DNA of 64,000 nt, from positions 1 to 64,000 of the forward strand of contig NZ_JBIGIC010000004.1 in the NCBI RefSeq assembly GCF_043555985.1, read 5' to 3'. This DNA comes from Pelomonas candidula. GTDB taxonomy: Bacteria; Pseudomonadota; Gammaproteobacteria; Burkholderiales; Burkholderiaceae_C. The notes beneath the pieces were generated by a model. That model was given only the letters and a program-made list of their open reading frames with translations, was not told the DNA's origin and did not search any database. Below, in pieces: positions 8,377-16,718 of the stretch (positions are counted from its first letter, which is position 1; each line of letters opens with the position of its first letter). The position numbers were made by a program, and so were the translations under genes.

Positions 8377-10257
8377 ATGGATTGGCAACGTCTCGATGTG
8401 CTGCTGACCCGCGTGCGCCCGCACCGGGAGCGGCTCGCCCTGCTGCTCGACCTCGTCGTGGTCGCGCTCGCCTGGCAGTTCACCTACCTCTTTCGGCTCG
8501 GCTTCGAGCGTTGGTTCTCGGCACGCCCCGACTACGACGGCTATGTGCTGATCGGCGTGCTCGTGCTCTATGCGCTGGCGCTGCTACTACTTCGCGTGCC
8601 CAAGGGTATGTGGCGCTTCTCCGGCTTCGGAGAGGTCAAACGTCTTGCATTGGCGTGCGCCAGCGCCGGCCTCGTCGCTGCGACGCTCGTGCTGATGGCC
8701 CACCTGCATGGCGTGCCGCGAGCGGTATTGGCCCTGCATCCGGTCTTCGCGCTGATGCTGCTCGCCATGATGCGCATGGGTTACCGCATGCTCTACGAGC
8801 ACATGCGAAGCAAGATCAGCGGCAGTGCGCAGGAACAGCGCCGGGCCCTCGTGATGGGAGCAGGCGACGCCGGCCGCCTGCTCGTCGCCGGCCTGCAGCA
8901 CACGCAAGGCTGGGTCATCGTCGGCTTCCTGGACGACGCGCCCGAAAAGCTGGGCGCCCGCGTCGCCGCCGTGCCGGTGCTGGGGCGGCTGGAGCAGGCG
9001 GCCGAGTTCTCTGCGATGCATGGCATCACCCACCTGATCGTCGCCATGCCCGGCGCCAGCATGCCGCAGCGCCGCCGCGCGCTGGACATCGCCGGCAAAG
9101 TTGGCCTTCCCGTGCTGACCGTGCCCAGCAGTGAGGAACTGCTGTCCGGGCGCTCGGTCAACCAGGTCCGAGATATCGAGCCCGAAGACCTGCTGGGCCG
9201 CGAGCCCGTGGAGCTGGACGAAGGCGGCATCAGTGAATGCCTGAACGGCAAGGTCGTGCTGATCACCGGCGCGGGCGGCTCGATCGGCTCCGAGCTCTGC
9301 CGCCAGGTGGCTCGCTACGGCCCGTCCAAGATCGTGCTGTACGAACTCAGTGAGTTCAACCTTTACACGATTGAGCAAGAGCTCAGCGAAAAGTTCCCCC
9401 ACATCCCTCTCGTACGCCTGATCGGTGACGTGAAGGACCTGGAGCATCTCAGACACGTCTTAGGTAAATACAAGCCCCAGATCGTCTTCCACGCCGCGGC
9501 GTACAAGCATGTGCCGCTGATGGAAGAGGAGAACGCCTGGGCCGCGCTGCGCAACAACACGTTAGGCACCTACAACGCCTGCCTGGCCGCGGCCGAGCAT
9601 GGCGCCGAGCGCTTCGTGCTGATCAGCACGGACAAGGCGGTCAACCCAACGAACGTGATGGGCGCGACCAAGCGCGCGGCGGAGCTGGTGATCAGCTATA
9701 TGGCCGGCCAGGGCCACGCGACCAAGTTCATAGCGGTGCGCTTCGGCAACGTGCTGGGCTCCAGCGGCAGCGTGATCCCGAAGTTCAAGGAGCAGATCGC
9801 CAAGGGCGGGCCGGTGACGGTGACCCATCCCGAGATCACGCGCTACTTCATGACGATTCCGGAAGCTGCGAGGCTGGTAGTGCAGGCAGGCGCGATGGGC
9901 GACACCGGGAAGGTTTTTATTCTGGACATGGGCGAGTCAGTACGCATTGCCGATTTGGCGCGAACGATGATTCGTATGGCAGGCTATCGCTCCGAGGCGA
10001 TCCCGCTGGTGTTCACCGGACTGCGGCCTGGAGAGAAGCTTTATGAGGAGCTGCTAGCCGATGCCGATGCTACGTTGGCCACGCCTATTTCGAAACTCCG
10101 TATGGCCCGATTGAATGACAGTCAGGCGGCTTCGGGCATACGCGTCGGCGATTGGCTGGCCAGTTGGCACGACACGCGCGCGATGAACCAATCCGAGGTC
10201 ATGCGACTGTTGCGCGAGGTCGTACCGGAGTACGAGGCGCGACTGCCGCGTGAGTGA
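8377..10257 (+). CDS. Membrane-bound sugar-nucleotide 4,6-dehydratase (WbpM/CapD/PglF type)
   Basis: The 626-residue protein has four N-terminal membrane helices (about residues 20-135), a first Rossmann domain (GAGDAGR, 161-167) and the catalytic SDR domain (TGAGGSIG, 297-304). The active site follows the large-form pattern in which the usual Tyr is replaced by Met: S417, M428 and K432 in VNPTNVMGATK. The reaction is probably UDP-GlcNAc to UDP-4-keto-6-deoxy-GlcNAc, feeding the DegT aminotransferase upstream. It ends the plus-strand operon and abuts the converging WecG-like gene with no gap. From roughly 9350 onward the codon use shifts to rarer, AT-richer codons (TTA, AGA, ATA), unlike the first half. 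Confidence 0.92.
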   Translation: MDWQRLDVLLTRVRPHRERLALLLDLVVVALAWQFTYLFRLGFERWFSARPDYDGYVLIGVLVLYALALLLLRVPKGMWRFSGFGEVKRLALACASAGLVAATLVLMAHLHGVPRAVLALHPVFALMLLAMMRMGYRMLYEHMRSKISGSAQEQRRALVMGAGDAGRLLVAGLQHTQGWVIVGFLDDAPEKLGARVAAVPVLGRLEQAAEFSAMHGITHLIVAMPGASMPQRRRALDIAGKVGLPVLTVPSSEELLSGRSVNQVRDIEPEDLLGREPVELDEGGISECLNGKVVLITGAGGSIGSELCRQVARYGPSKIVLYELSEFNLYTIEQELSEKFPHIPLVRLIGDVKDLEHLRHVLGKYKPQIVFHAAAYKHVPLMEEENAWAALRNNTLGTYNACLAAAEHGAERFVLISTDKAVNPTNVMGATKRAAELVISYMAGQGHATKFIAVRFGNVLGSSGSVIPKFKEQIAKGGPVTVTHPEITRYFMTIPEAARLVVQAGAMGDTGKVFILDMGESVRIADLARTMIRMAGYRSEAIPLVFTGLRPGEKLYEELLADADATLATPISKLRMARLNDSQAASGIRVGDWLASWHDTRAMNQSEVMRLLREVVPEYEARLPRE

Positions 10258-11025
10258 TCAGTCAAAGTAGTAGCGAAACAATCTGAACGACAGCAACAGG
10301 CGTTTGAGGCGGAACATAGACGGCTGCGCCAACAGACGCCAAACGCCCTCGAGGCCGATGTTCTGCACAAACAAAGGTGCGCGCTTGATCCGGCCAGCCA
10401 TGAAATCGACCGTACCGCCCGCGCCGCAGGCGAAGCTGACGCCGTTCGCGGAAAAGAACTCCAATTGATCCTCGATCAGGAATTCCTGCTTGGGTGAGCC
10501 TAGGCACACCGCTACCGCCATGGGCTGCAGTGCCTTCACCCTGTCGCGCAGCGCGTCGATGTAGCCTTGGGACATTGGATAGGGCTCGAACGGCGGTTCC
10601 CAGCTGTGCGCGCCGTTGCCACCGAAGCGCTCGTTGAGTCGCCGTGCTGCCTCCGGTGCGACACCGGGGCCGCCCCCAAGGATCAGTAAGGTGCGCCCTG
10701 CAACATGGCATTGCTCGGCATAGCGGTAGATCAAGTCGGAGCCGCTGATCTTGTCGCAGGGCTCCCCGGGATGACGAAGTCGGGCGATCAGCCACGGCCA
10801 GAAACCGTCGAAGGTGCTGTAGTGCGTGTCGATGATGCGCCGCAGGCGCTCGTCGCCTTCGCGGGCGCGAACAATGAAATCTGCATTTACCGTGACGATG
10901 AACTTGCAATGGCCGGCCACGGGAGTCTCCACGGCGGCGCGGCATGCGCCGCGGAAGGTCAAACCCAGAACGTTCATGTCAGGTCTTGAAGAGAAGTGAA
11001 CGGTATCGTCGTCATTGCAGCTCAT
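10258..11025 (-). CDS. WecG/TagA/CpsF-family glycosyltransferase
   Basis: This GT26-type enzyme of about 255 residues carries the family blocks VNADFIVRA, a DGFWPWL segment where the common form has DG-x-x-x-x, LILGGGPGVAPEAA, and VCLGSPKQEFLIED near residue 190. Members add the second sugar (often ManNAc or a related HexNAc) onto GlcNAc-PP-undecaprenol, which would pair it with the WecA-like initiator at 33069. The start is uncertain: GTG 11040, ATG 11025 and ATG 10977 (MNVLGLTF) are all in frame without a clear Shine-Dalgarno. I use 11025. It is the last gene of the minus-strand cluster and converges on the dehydratase. Confidence 0.86.
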   Translation of the reverse strand: MSCNDDDTVHFSSRPDMNVLGLTFRGACRAAVETPVAGHCKFIVTVNADFIVRAREGDERLRRIIDTHYSTFDGFWPWLIARLRHPGEPCDKISGSDLIYRYAEQCHVAGRTLLILGGGPGVAPEAARRLNERFGGNGAHSWEPPFEPYPMSQGYIDALRDRVKALQPMAVAVCLGSPKQEFLIEDQLEFFSANGVSFACGAGGTVDFMAGRIKRAPLFVQNIGLEGVWRLLAQPSMFRLKRLLLSFRLFRYYFD

Positions 11026-11116
11026 CGGTCCAGGCCACACTCGAGCCCAGCAGAAATCGAAGAGTACCCATTGGAACGATCAGTCGTTGAGGTCGGAAGG
11101 GGCTTGGTTTAGGTGG

Positions 11117-12244
11117 TCAGACCGGGAAGCAAAGATCAATGTGTTCGGCGAGATCGGCCGCAACGATTGCACGATCAAAAGCCCTCGCCAACGCTTGACC
11201 GTTTGCTGCGAGCGCCGCCAAAGTCTCGTCGGATGCTTCGAGGGCGCGCGCCAAGACAGCGCCCAGGTCGCACGCCGAAGTGGGGTCGAAATGAAGCGCG
11301 CTTACTCCGTCGACCGTTATGTCGGTGAAGGGACGGATCCGGCTGCAGATCAACACGTGGCCTGCGCCCAGGCCTTCGATGGCCGCCAAGCCGAGGCTTT
11401 CGCGACTTGAGGGGACGACGTGGAAGTCGAATCGGGTATGTGCGGCGGGCAACTCTGCTGCTGGAACGGCACCGTGATGGGTCACCTGCCCTGCGGCTTC
11501 CATGGCAATGCGTTCGCGCAGGCGAGACGCCTCCTTACCGTCGCCCCAGAAGTGCAACTGTGCGCGTCGCCGCAGCGAATCGGGCAGTTGAATGAAAGCG
11601 TCGAACAGCACTTCCCATCCCTTGTCGGCGTCGATGCGGCCGATGTAGCCAAAGTTCGCAATCCTTGAGGATTGATCCTGCTGCCAATAGCTTGCGCGGT
11701 TCCGTGTGGCCGCGCTCAGGGACTGAAAGTCGATGCCGCTGGAGGGGGATACAACGACGCGGTTGGGATTGATGTCTGGCAGCGTTTGCATCAGTAAGTC
11801 GCGGAAATATGGCGAGGGGACCACGATCATGCGCGCTGATCGCAGCAGCAACGATTGACCGGTTTTCATTACGCGCCGATACAGGCTGACCCGTGCGAGC
11901 GCTAGGTCGTCACCGTGGATGTTCACCAGCACTTGTAGACCCAGAAATCGGGCGCCGAGCGCTGGCAATAGGCAATGATGCGATGCGTAGTGGATGTAGA
12001 GATGACGTAGCCTCGGCTGCAGCAGTAGCAGCGCCAACGCGGAGTAGTGCTTGGCATACGCGCGCAGGCGCGCCAGCCCTGAGCTGCGTCCGCGGATCAG
12101 GATCTCTGCCTCGATGTTGAAGCCCTGGGATATCAGATCCTCGCGGCTGCGCTGGACGAATGCTCCATAGGAAACGTCGTCCGCCGATGGGTACATGTTG
12201 GAGACGAAAGTCCACACACAGCGACGCACGGGAGAGGCCGTCAT
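11117..12244 (-). CDS. Glycosyltransferase, GT4 family
   Basis: The 375-residue GT-B enzyme starts MTASPVRRCVWTFVSNMYPS. The donor-binding half has FGYIGRIDADKGWEVLFDA near residue 200 and a conserved acidic pair in the VVPSSRESLGLAAIEGLG block near residue 285. It probably acts on the lipid-linked repeat unit. Its start overlaps the stop of the upstream Wzy-like gene by four bases (ATGA). GC is visibly lower and codons less biased than in the housekeeping genes of this window, suggesting acquisition. A 76-bp gap separates it from the WecG-like gene. Confidence 0.86.
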   Translation of the reverse strand: MTASPVRRCVWTFVSNMYPSADDVSYGAFVQRSREDLISQGFNIEAEILIRGRSSGLARLRAYAKHYSALALLLLQPRLRHLYIHYASHHCLLPALGARFLGLQVLVNIHGDDLALARVSLYRRVMKTGQSLLLRSARMIVVPSPYFRDLLMQTLPDINPNRVVVSPSSGIDFQSLSAATRNRASYWQQDQSSRIANFGYIGRIDADKGWEVLFDAFIQLPDSLRRRAQLHFWGDGKEASRLRERIAMEAAGQVTHHGAVPAAELPAAHTRFDFHVVPSSRESLGLAAIEGLGAGHVLICSRIRPFTDITVDGVSALHFDPTSACDLGAVLARALEASDETLAALAANGQALARAFDRAIVAADLAEHIDLCFPV

Positions 12245-13524
12245 GACAATAGCGCCGACACAGTTGGCCCGGAGGCGGACTTTGGCGCGGCGTTTTCAAT
12301 ACCATGCGCTGCGCCTGCATTCCCGGGGAATGTGCGCGCTGAACTCAGGGCCAGCAGCGCGACGAATGGTGCCAGCGTGGCCGAGTACATCACGTGGCCC
12401 GCGAACATGCTGAGCAGCAGGAACATGGCGAGGATGTAAGCAGTGAACGAACCCTCACGACGACCTTCGCTCCACCGGACAGTTACCCCGCGCAGCATCC
12501 AGCCGAACCAGATGCCATAGACAAGAAGTCCCAGCAATCCTGCGTTATAGGTCAGGTCAAGAAGGTCGTTTTCAAAGGACGCAGCCAGCTCGCCAATGGA
12601 CTGCCCCTCACCGAACAGTAGATGCCAAGGTGTGTCGGTACCATAGAGCCAGTCAACATAGCGGTCGATGCGGTCAGCACGACCGCTAGTGATGAAGGTT
12701 ATGAAGTCTGGACTTCTCTCCCACATGAATTCCCAGCGGTCTATCGACGTTTGCAGTACCGGAATCCACCACGGCGAGGTGGCGAGCACGCTGACGGTCA
12801 GCAGCGCCGTGAACTTGATCTTTGTGGCCCGCGACAGGTAGGCTTGGATCACGAACAGCAGGATCAGCAAGAAGCCTAGCAGCGAGGTCTTGCTCAGCGA
12901 CACCAGCGACGCGATGAAAAACACTGCCACGGTTGCGAGCAGCAGGGACTGCCGGCGCTGGAATTTGGCCCTGCCGGCAAAGATCACCAGCGCAAACACC
13001 GCGACCAGCGTTGCGGACACTTCATTGCCGGCATAGAAGAAGCCCTTGCTGCCTAAGAGTTCACCGTCCTCGGTTTCTCCATAGTTGCCGAAGCCGATGC
13101 CGAACAAGCCCAACGACAAGTTGATCAGTAGTACCGCGGCATTGAGGCCGAGGATGCAATGAAGTCGACGTCCGTCCAGCGCACCCTGCTCGAATTGGAT
13201 TTGTAGCACCGTGTACAACAGCACCGGCGTCAACAGCTTCAGCAGGAACTGCAGGTCCGCAATGGCATGCGGCCCATCCATGCCTTGCGCCATCATGTGC
13301 GCGCCGATCCAGACGAAACACAGGAAGAGCAGCACTATGCCAGGCAAGCGACTGACGCTCGCATGGCGCAGGATGATGGCGATGAACAGGCCGACCGCGA
13401 ACAGGCGGACCAGCGCGCTGACAGTCTGGTCGCCGGGAAGGAAGATGTTGTGGTTCTGGAGGAATCCGCTGAGCGTGTCCACCAGCAGCCAGGTGAGTTC
13501 GACGATGTAGGCGAGTCGAAGCAT
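12241..13524 (-). CDS. Wzy-like O-antigen polymerase / ligase family membrane protein
   Basis: The 427-residue protein has about ten to twelve hydrophobic segments and a large loop in the second half containing DRYVDWLYGTDTPWHLLFGEG (residues about 285-305), a layout typical of Wzy polymerases and WaaL-type ligases of the O-antigen ligase superfamily. It would join repeat units on the periplasmic side. Because the operon also encodes Wzx and a Wzz/PCP protein, a polymerase role is more likely than ligation. It is the only such protein in the window, although two flippases are present. Its start is 1 bp from the upstream acyltransferase stop. Confidence 0.75.
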   Translation of the reverse strand: MLRLAYIVELTWLLVDTLSGFLQNHNIFLPGDQTVSALVRLFAVGLFIAIILRHASVSRLPGIVLLFLCFVWIGAHMMAQGMDGPHAIADLQFLLKLLTPVLLYTVLQIQFEQGALDGRRLHCILGLNAAVLLINLSLGLFGIGFGNYGETEDGELLGSKGFFYAGNEVSATLVAVFALVIFAGRAKFQRRQSLLLATVAVFFIASLVSLSKTSLLGFLLILLFVIQAYLSRATKIKFTALLTVSVLATSPWWIPVLQTSIDRWEFMWERSPDFITFITSGRADRIDRYVDWLYGTDTPWHLLFGEGQSIGELAASFENDLLDLTYNAGLLGLLVYGIWFGWMLRGVTVRWSEGRREGSFTAYILAMFLLLSMFAGHVMYSATLAPFVALLALSSARTFPGNAGAAHGIENAAPKSASGPTVSALLS

Positions 13525-13525
13525 G

Positions 13526-14590
13526 TCAGCCGGCCTTCATCAGGCGATGCCGATAGCGATCCACCGGTTTGTCGATGGAGTGCGTGAGCAGCACGGCTAT
13601 CCCGATCGCCGCCACGATCATCGCAACGTTCCGGCTCGCGCCTGGTGCCATGATCAATGCGAAGAGCTGGAACACGAAGACGTGGCAGAGATACAGTGGG
13701 TAGGAGTACTCGCCGATCGCACGGTCCCAGCGGGCGCTCCGCGTAAGCCGGAACAGCCATGGGATCGCTGCCGTGAGCAGGAGGGTCGCGGCCGCCGCGG
13801 GACTGAGCAGCTTGGCATTCACATGGCCGAAGCCGTTGGCCGCCAGACTGGCAACCGCTGCCGCGACCGCGCCCAGATAGAGCAGCCCTCCCGCCGACAG
13901 CAGTGACGCGCCTGGTGCGCAGACCCAGCGGAAGGCCAGCATGCCCAGCAGGAAGAATGACAGCTCGGACGGAAAGAAACGCGTCGCCCAGGGGTCCTGG
14001 CCGAGGTCGGCCCCGAAAGCGAGCGCCAGACGCAGGAGGATGCTCGCTCCCATGAGGACCGCGAGCCGACGCGTGGACCAGCGCGCCAGGAACGGGACGA
14101 CGAGGTAGAACATCAGTTCCAACGACAGCGACCAGGCTGGGGGAATGATGTTCAGCGACGTAAGGGCCGTGCCCGGCGCGGCCTCCAACGGGCGGAAAGC
14201 AAGCATCCCTTGCGCGTCGAGTCCGAAGAAGAGCAGCACGTCCTGGCAAAGGATCAAGGCCTGCGACAGGATCCAGCCCAGGAACAGCCAGGGATGAGCG
14301 GTGGGGAGATCAAGCTCGAGCGCGAATCGCCACCCGTGCGAGGGCAGCCAGATGCCCAGTAGCACGGACAGGGCCAGCAAGACCCAATAGGTCGGGAACA
14401 GGCGCAGCAGCCGCTGCTTGTAGAACGTGCGCACCTCGCCATAGGCGCGCCTCTCCGCCAGCACCATGGCCATGTAGAAGCCCGAAATGGCAAAGAAGAC
14501 GGTGACGCACAGGTCGCCGGACAAGCCCTTCGGCAGGCCGGCATGCGTCCAGGCGACGCTCAGTGCGAGCAGGAAGCGCAAGAGGCCCAT
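13526..14590 (-). CDS. Acyltransferase family 3 (OafA/YrhL-like) membrane protein
   Basis: The 354-residue integral membrane protein begins MGLLRFLLALSVAWTHAG, the N-terminal block of AT3 acyltransferases, whose conserved His is H16 in this block. FFAISGFYMAMVL and an RLLRLFPTYWVLL segment follow, both family hallmarks, and about ten helices are predicted by eye. It probably O-acetylates the glycan repeat unit with an acyl group passed across the membrane. A longer open frame to 15040 exists, but the ATG at 14590 sits 2 nt after the upstream stop and matches the family start. It lies between the GT10 gene and the Wzy-like gene. Confidence 0.88.
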   Translation of the reverse strand: MGLLRFLLALSVAWTHAGLPKGLSGDLCVTVFFAISGFYMAMVLAERRAYGEVRTFYKQRLLRLFPTYWVLLALSVLLGIWLPSHGWRFALELDLPTAHPWLFLGWILSQALILCQDVLLFFGLDAQGMLAFRPLEAAPGTALTSLNIIPPAWSLSLELMFYLVVPFLARWSTRRLAVLMGASILLRLALAFGADLGQDPWATRFFPSELSFFLLGMLAFRWVCAPGASLLSAGGLLYLGAVAAAVASLAANGFGHVNAKLLSPAAAATLLLTAAIPWLFRLTRSARWDRAIGEYSYPLYLCHVFVFQLFALIMAPGASRNVAMIVAAIGIAVLLTHSIDKPVDRYRHRLMKAG

Positions 14591-14592
14591 GT

Positions 14593-15669
14593 TCAGTCCC
14601 GGCGACCCGCAGCCGGCAGGCCGTCGATCGATGTCGCGACGATGTTGACCAGGCTGTCGTGATACAGCGTCTTGCCGGCAGTGCGAAGGAAATCGCGCCC
14701 AGCCTCCCGGCGCCGCTGCCACTCGGCATCCGTCATTGCCGACACGCTGGCCCACATCGCCGCGTAGTCGTTGCTGCCGAAGTCGCGCATGTCGATGTAG
14801 GCCTGCGGGGGGATCAGCGTCGAGATGTCCGGCGCACCGAGGTACACCGGCACCGTACCGGCGTACAGGCAGTCGAAGATCTTCTCGGTCACGTAACCCA
14901 GCATCGGCATGTTCTCGAAGCAAAGGCTGAAACGGTACTGGCTCAGGGTGTCCATCTTCGACGCGCAACTGCCGCGGTACGTCGAGCGTATCGCGCGGCG
15001 GTGAAGCCAGTAGGCCGGCGACGCGGCCTGCCTCGTCCACCAGCGCTCCCAGCCGCGACCGTACAGGTCAACGGCCCCGAGCGGCTCCAGTGCTCCAACC
15101 GCCTCGATGCGGCTGCTGTAGAACTCCGGCTTGCGCCGACGCGGATTGTGCAGGCCGGCGATCACCACGAGCTTGCTCTGCCGGTCCGTGCGTGACCAGT
15201 GAGGTTCGGACGCGTCCGCATAGGGCTGTGGCCAATGCAGCTTGGCCAGCCGCGGCCGCGGGACCCCGGCGATCTCGTAACCGTCGCCCAGTGTGTTGTG
15301 CAGGAAGACCTGTTCGAATGTGTTGGCGAGTTCTGGCAGTGCGCGGTACATCCATGGCGCAACGAGCGGTGGTTCCAGCAGGATGAACCCGCGAAGCCGC
15401 ACGTCGGCGCGGCCGGCCAGCGATCGGTGGCCGTTTAGCAGGCCCAGCGACCAATAGTGGTTGGTGCGCGCCTTCACGCTGCCATCGCGCAGGCGGTCAG
15501 CCGTGTGGACCGGAATGCCGTGCGCTTGCAGGTGCTCCCGCAGCCGCGCGAAGGGCAGCAGCGTGCCGTCACGATTCAGCGTGGGATTGCTGGTGTCGAA
15601 CAACCGGTCTTCGAGGAAATGGTCGCTCGACGGATCGATGAAGACCGCGTGATTGGGCGTCGCGCTCAC
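14593..15669 (-). CDS. GT10 fucosyltransferase-family enzyme, candidate colitosyltransferase
   Basis: The 358-residue protein carries the alpha-1,3/1,4-fucosyltransferase signature around residues 247-280: FSLCFENMPMLGYVTEKIFD followed by AGTVPVYLGAP, with the catalytic-region Glu at E252. GT10 enzymes use GDP-L-fucose. Here the same operon encodes gmd, colD and a ColC/Fcl-type enzyme, so the likelier donor is GDP-L-colitose, which is 3-deoxy-L-fucose. That choice is inference. The start is GTG at 15669, overlapping the upstream stop (GTGA), and no Shine-Dalgarno is needed if translation is coupled. Confidence 0.88.
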   Translation of the reverse strand: MSATPNHAVFIDPSSDHFLEDRLFDTSNPTLNRDGTLLPFARLREHLQAHGIPVHTADRLRDGSVKARTNHYWSLGLLNGHRSLAGRADVRLRGFILLEPPLVAPWMYRALPELANTFEQVFLHNTLGDGYEIAGVPRPRLAKLHWPQPYADASEPHWSRTDRQSKLVVIAGLHNPRRRKPEFYSSRIEAVGALEPLGAVDLYGRGWERWWTRQAASPAYWLHRRAIRSTYRGSCASKMDTLSQYRFSLCFENMPMLGYVTEKIFDCLYAGTVPVYLGAPDISTLIPPQAYIDMRDFGSNDYAAMWASVSAMTDAEWQRRREAGRDFLRTAGKTLYHDSLVNIVATSIDGLPAAGRRD

Positions 15670-16718
15670 GGAGCGGATTCCAATGCGTTGTCGACAGCAG
15701 AAGGCCTGTCGGACGTCGCGTGCGACAACGTACCCAGCCCCATCTGCGCGAACACACCGTCGAAGCGGCGCGCGAATGTGTGCTCGGTCAGCGTGCGCGC
15801 GAGACCGGCCGCGGCGATGCGCTCGCGCAGGTCATTGTCGGCCAAGTAATAGCGCACCTTGTCGATCATCTCGTCCGGTTCCGCGTAAACGGCCACTTCT
15901 TCGCCGATGCGATAGGCTCGCTCGAGTCCCTCTACGTAGTAGGACAGCTGAAAGGCGCCGCAGGCATTGATCTCGAAGTGGCGCGCCTTGATCTGCTCGG
16001 CGGTCTTGTGGCTGCGCAACTGGCGCAGACCGTTGACTGGGTGGGTCGCCAGCATGCGCAGGTCCCAGCAGCGCGAGTTGGTGAGATTCAGATTGATTCG
16101 AGTCTCGTTGAACATGCGCACCATGGCGTCGTGTTCGATGATGCCCCCTGGCCAGCCGAACCCAGCGACAGCCACCTGGATTCCAGCCTTGCGCAGGCGG
16201 CCGATCAGCCATTCGCGTGCCGGATTCCAGCCGCCGATGAAGGACGCGTCATGGCGCTTGGGCTGGTTCAGAGGCTTGTACAGCCGAGGGTTGGCACCGA
16301 ACGGGAAATGGATAACGTGCGGCAGACCGGCCTTGACATACTTGTTGTGACACTCGTAGTCCGACGAGGTGAAAAAGTCGAAATGTGGTGCCCAGGTGCG
16401 CACGAACTCCCGCCGCCAGTTGTCGTCATGAAAGAAGCACAGAGTGCGTGTGTGACGACGGACCGCATCCACCGCAGCAGGATCCAACTGGTCGGTGTAC
16501 AGGGCGAAGATGGCCACGTCGAAGCCGCCGCTCGCAGCAGCCTCCACCAACCGTTCGTTCATGCGCGTCTTGCCATCAGCCTTCAGGCCCTGCATGTAGT
16601 CGAACAGTTCGACCTCATGGTCGGCGCGCAGGCTGTCGTAGAAATTGAAGTACTCGTAGGAGCGGCCCCGAGCGGGGTCGCCATAGTCGTACTCCATGCA
16701 AACGAGGAGGATCTTCAT
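15666..16718 (-). CDS. CgeB-like glycosyltransferase family protein
   Basis: The 350-residue protein starts MKILLVCMEYDYGDPARGRS and has the C-terminal Glyco_trans_1_2 domain seen in CgeB-type spore-maturation and LPS enzymes. Visible parts are FDFFTSSDYECHNKYV in the middle, SFIGGWNPAREWLIGRL near residue 185, and FEINACGAFQLSYYVEGLE near residue 270, where donor contacts are expected. It probably transfers one sugar of the repeat unit. A much longer frame runs upstream through the flippase gene, but the ATG at 16718 overlaps the flippase stop by four bases and begins the domain, so I take that start. Confidence 0.82.
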   Translation of the reverse strand: MKILLVCMEYDYGDPARGRSYEYFNFYDSLRADHEVELFDYMQGLKADGKTRMNERLVEAAASGGFDVAIFALYTDQLDPAAVDAVRRHTRTLCFFHDDNWRREFVRTWAPHFDFFTSSDYECHNKYVKAGLPHVIHFPFGANPRLYKPLNQPKRHDASFIGGWNPAREWLIGRLRKAGIQVAVAGFGWPGGIIEHDAMVRMFNETRINLNLTNSRCWDLRMLATHPVNGLRQLRSHKTAEQIKARHFEINACGAFQLSYYVEGLERAYRIGEEVAVYAEPDEMIDKVRYYLADNDLRERIAAAGLARTLTEHTFARRFDGVFAQMGLGTLSHATSDRPSAVDNALESAP

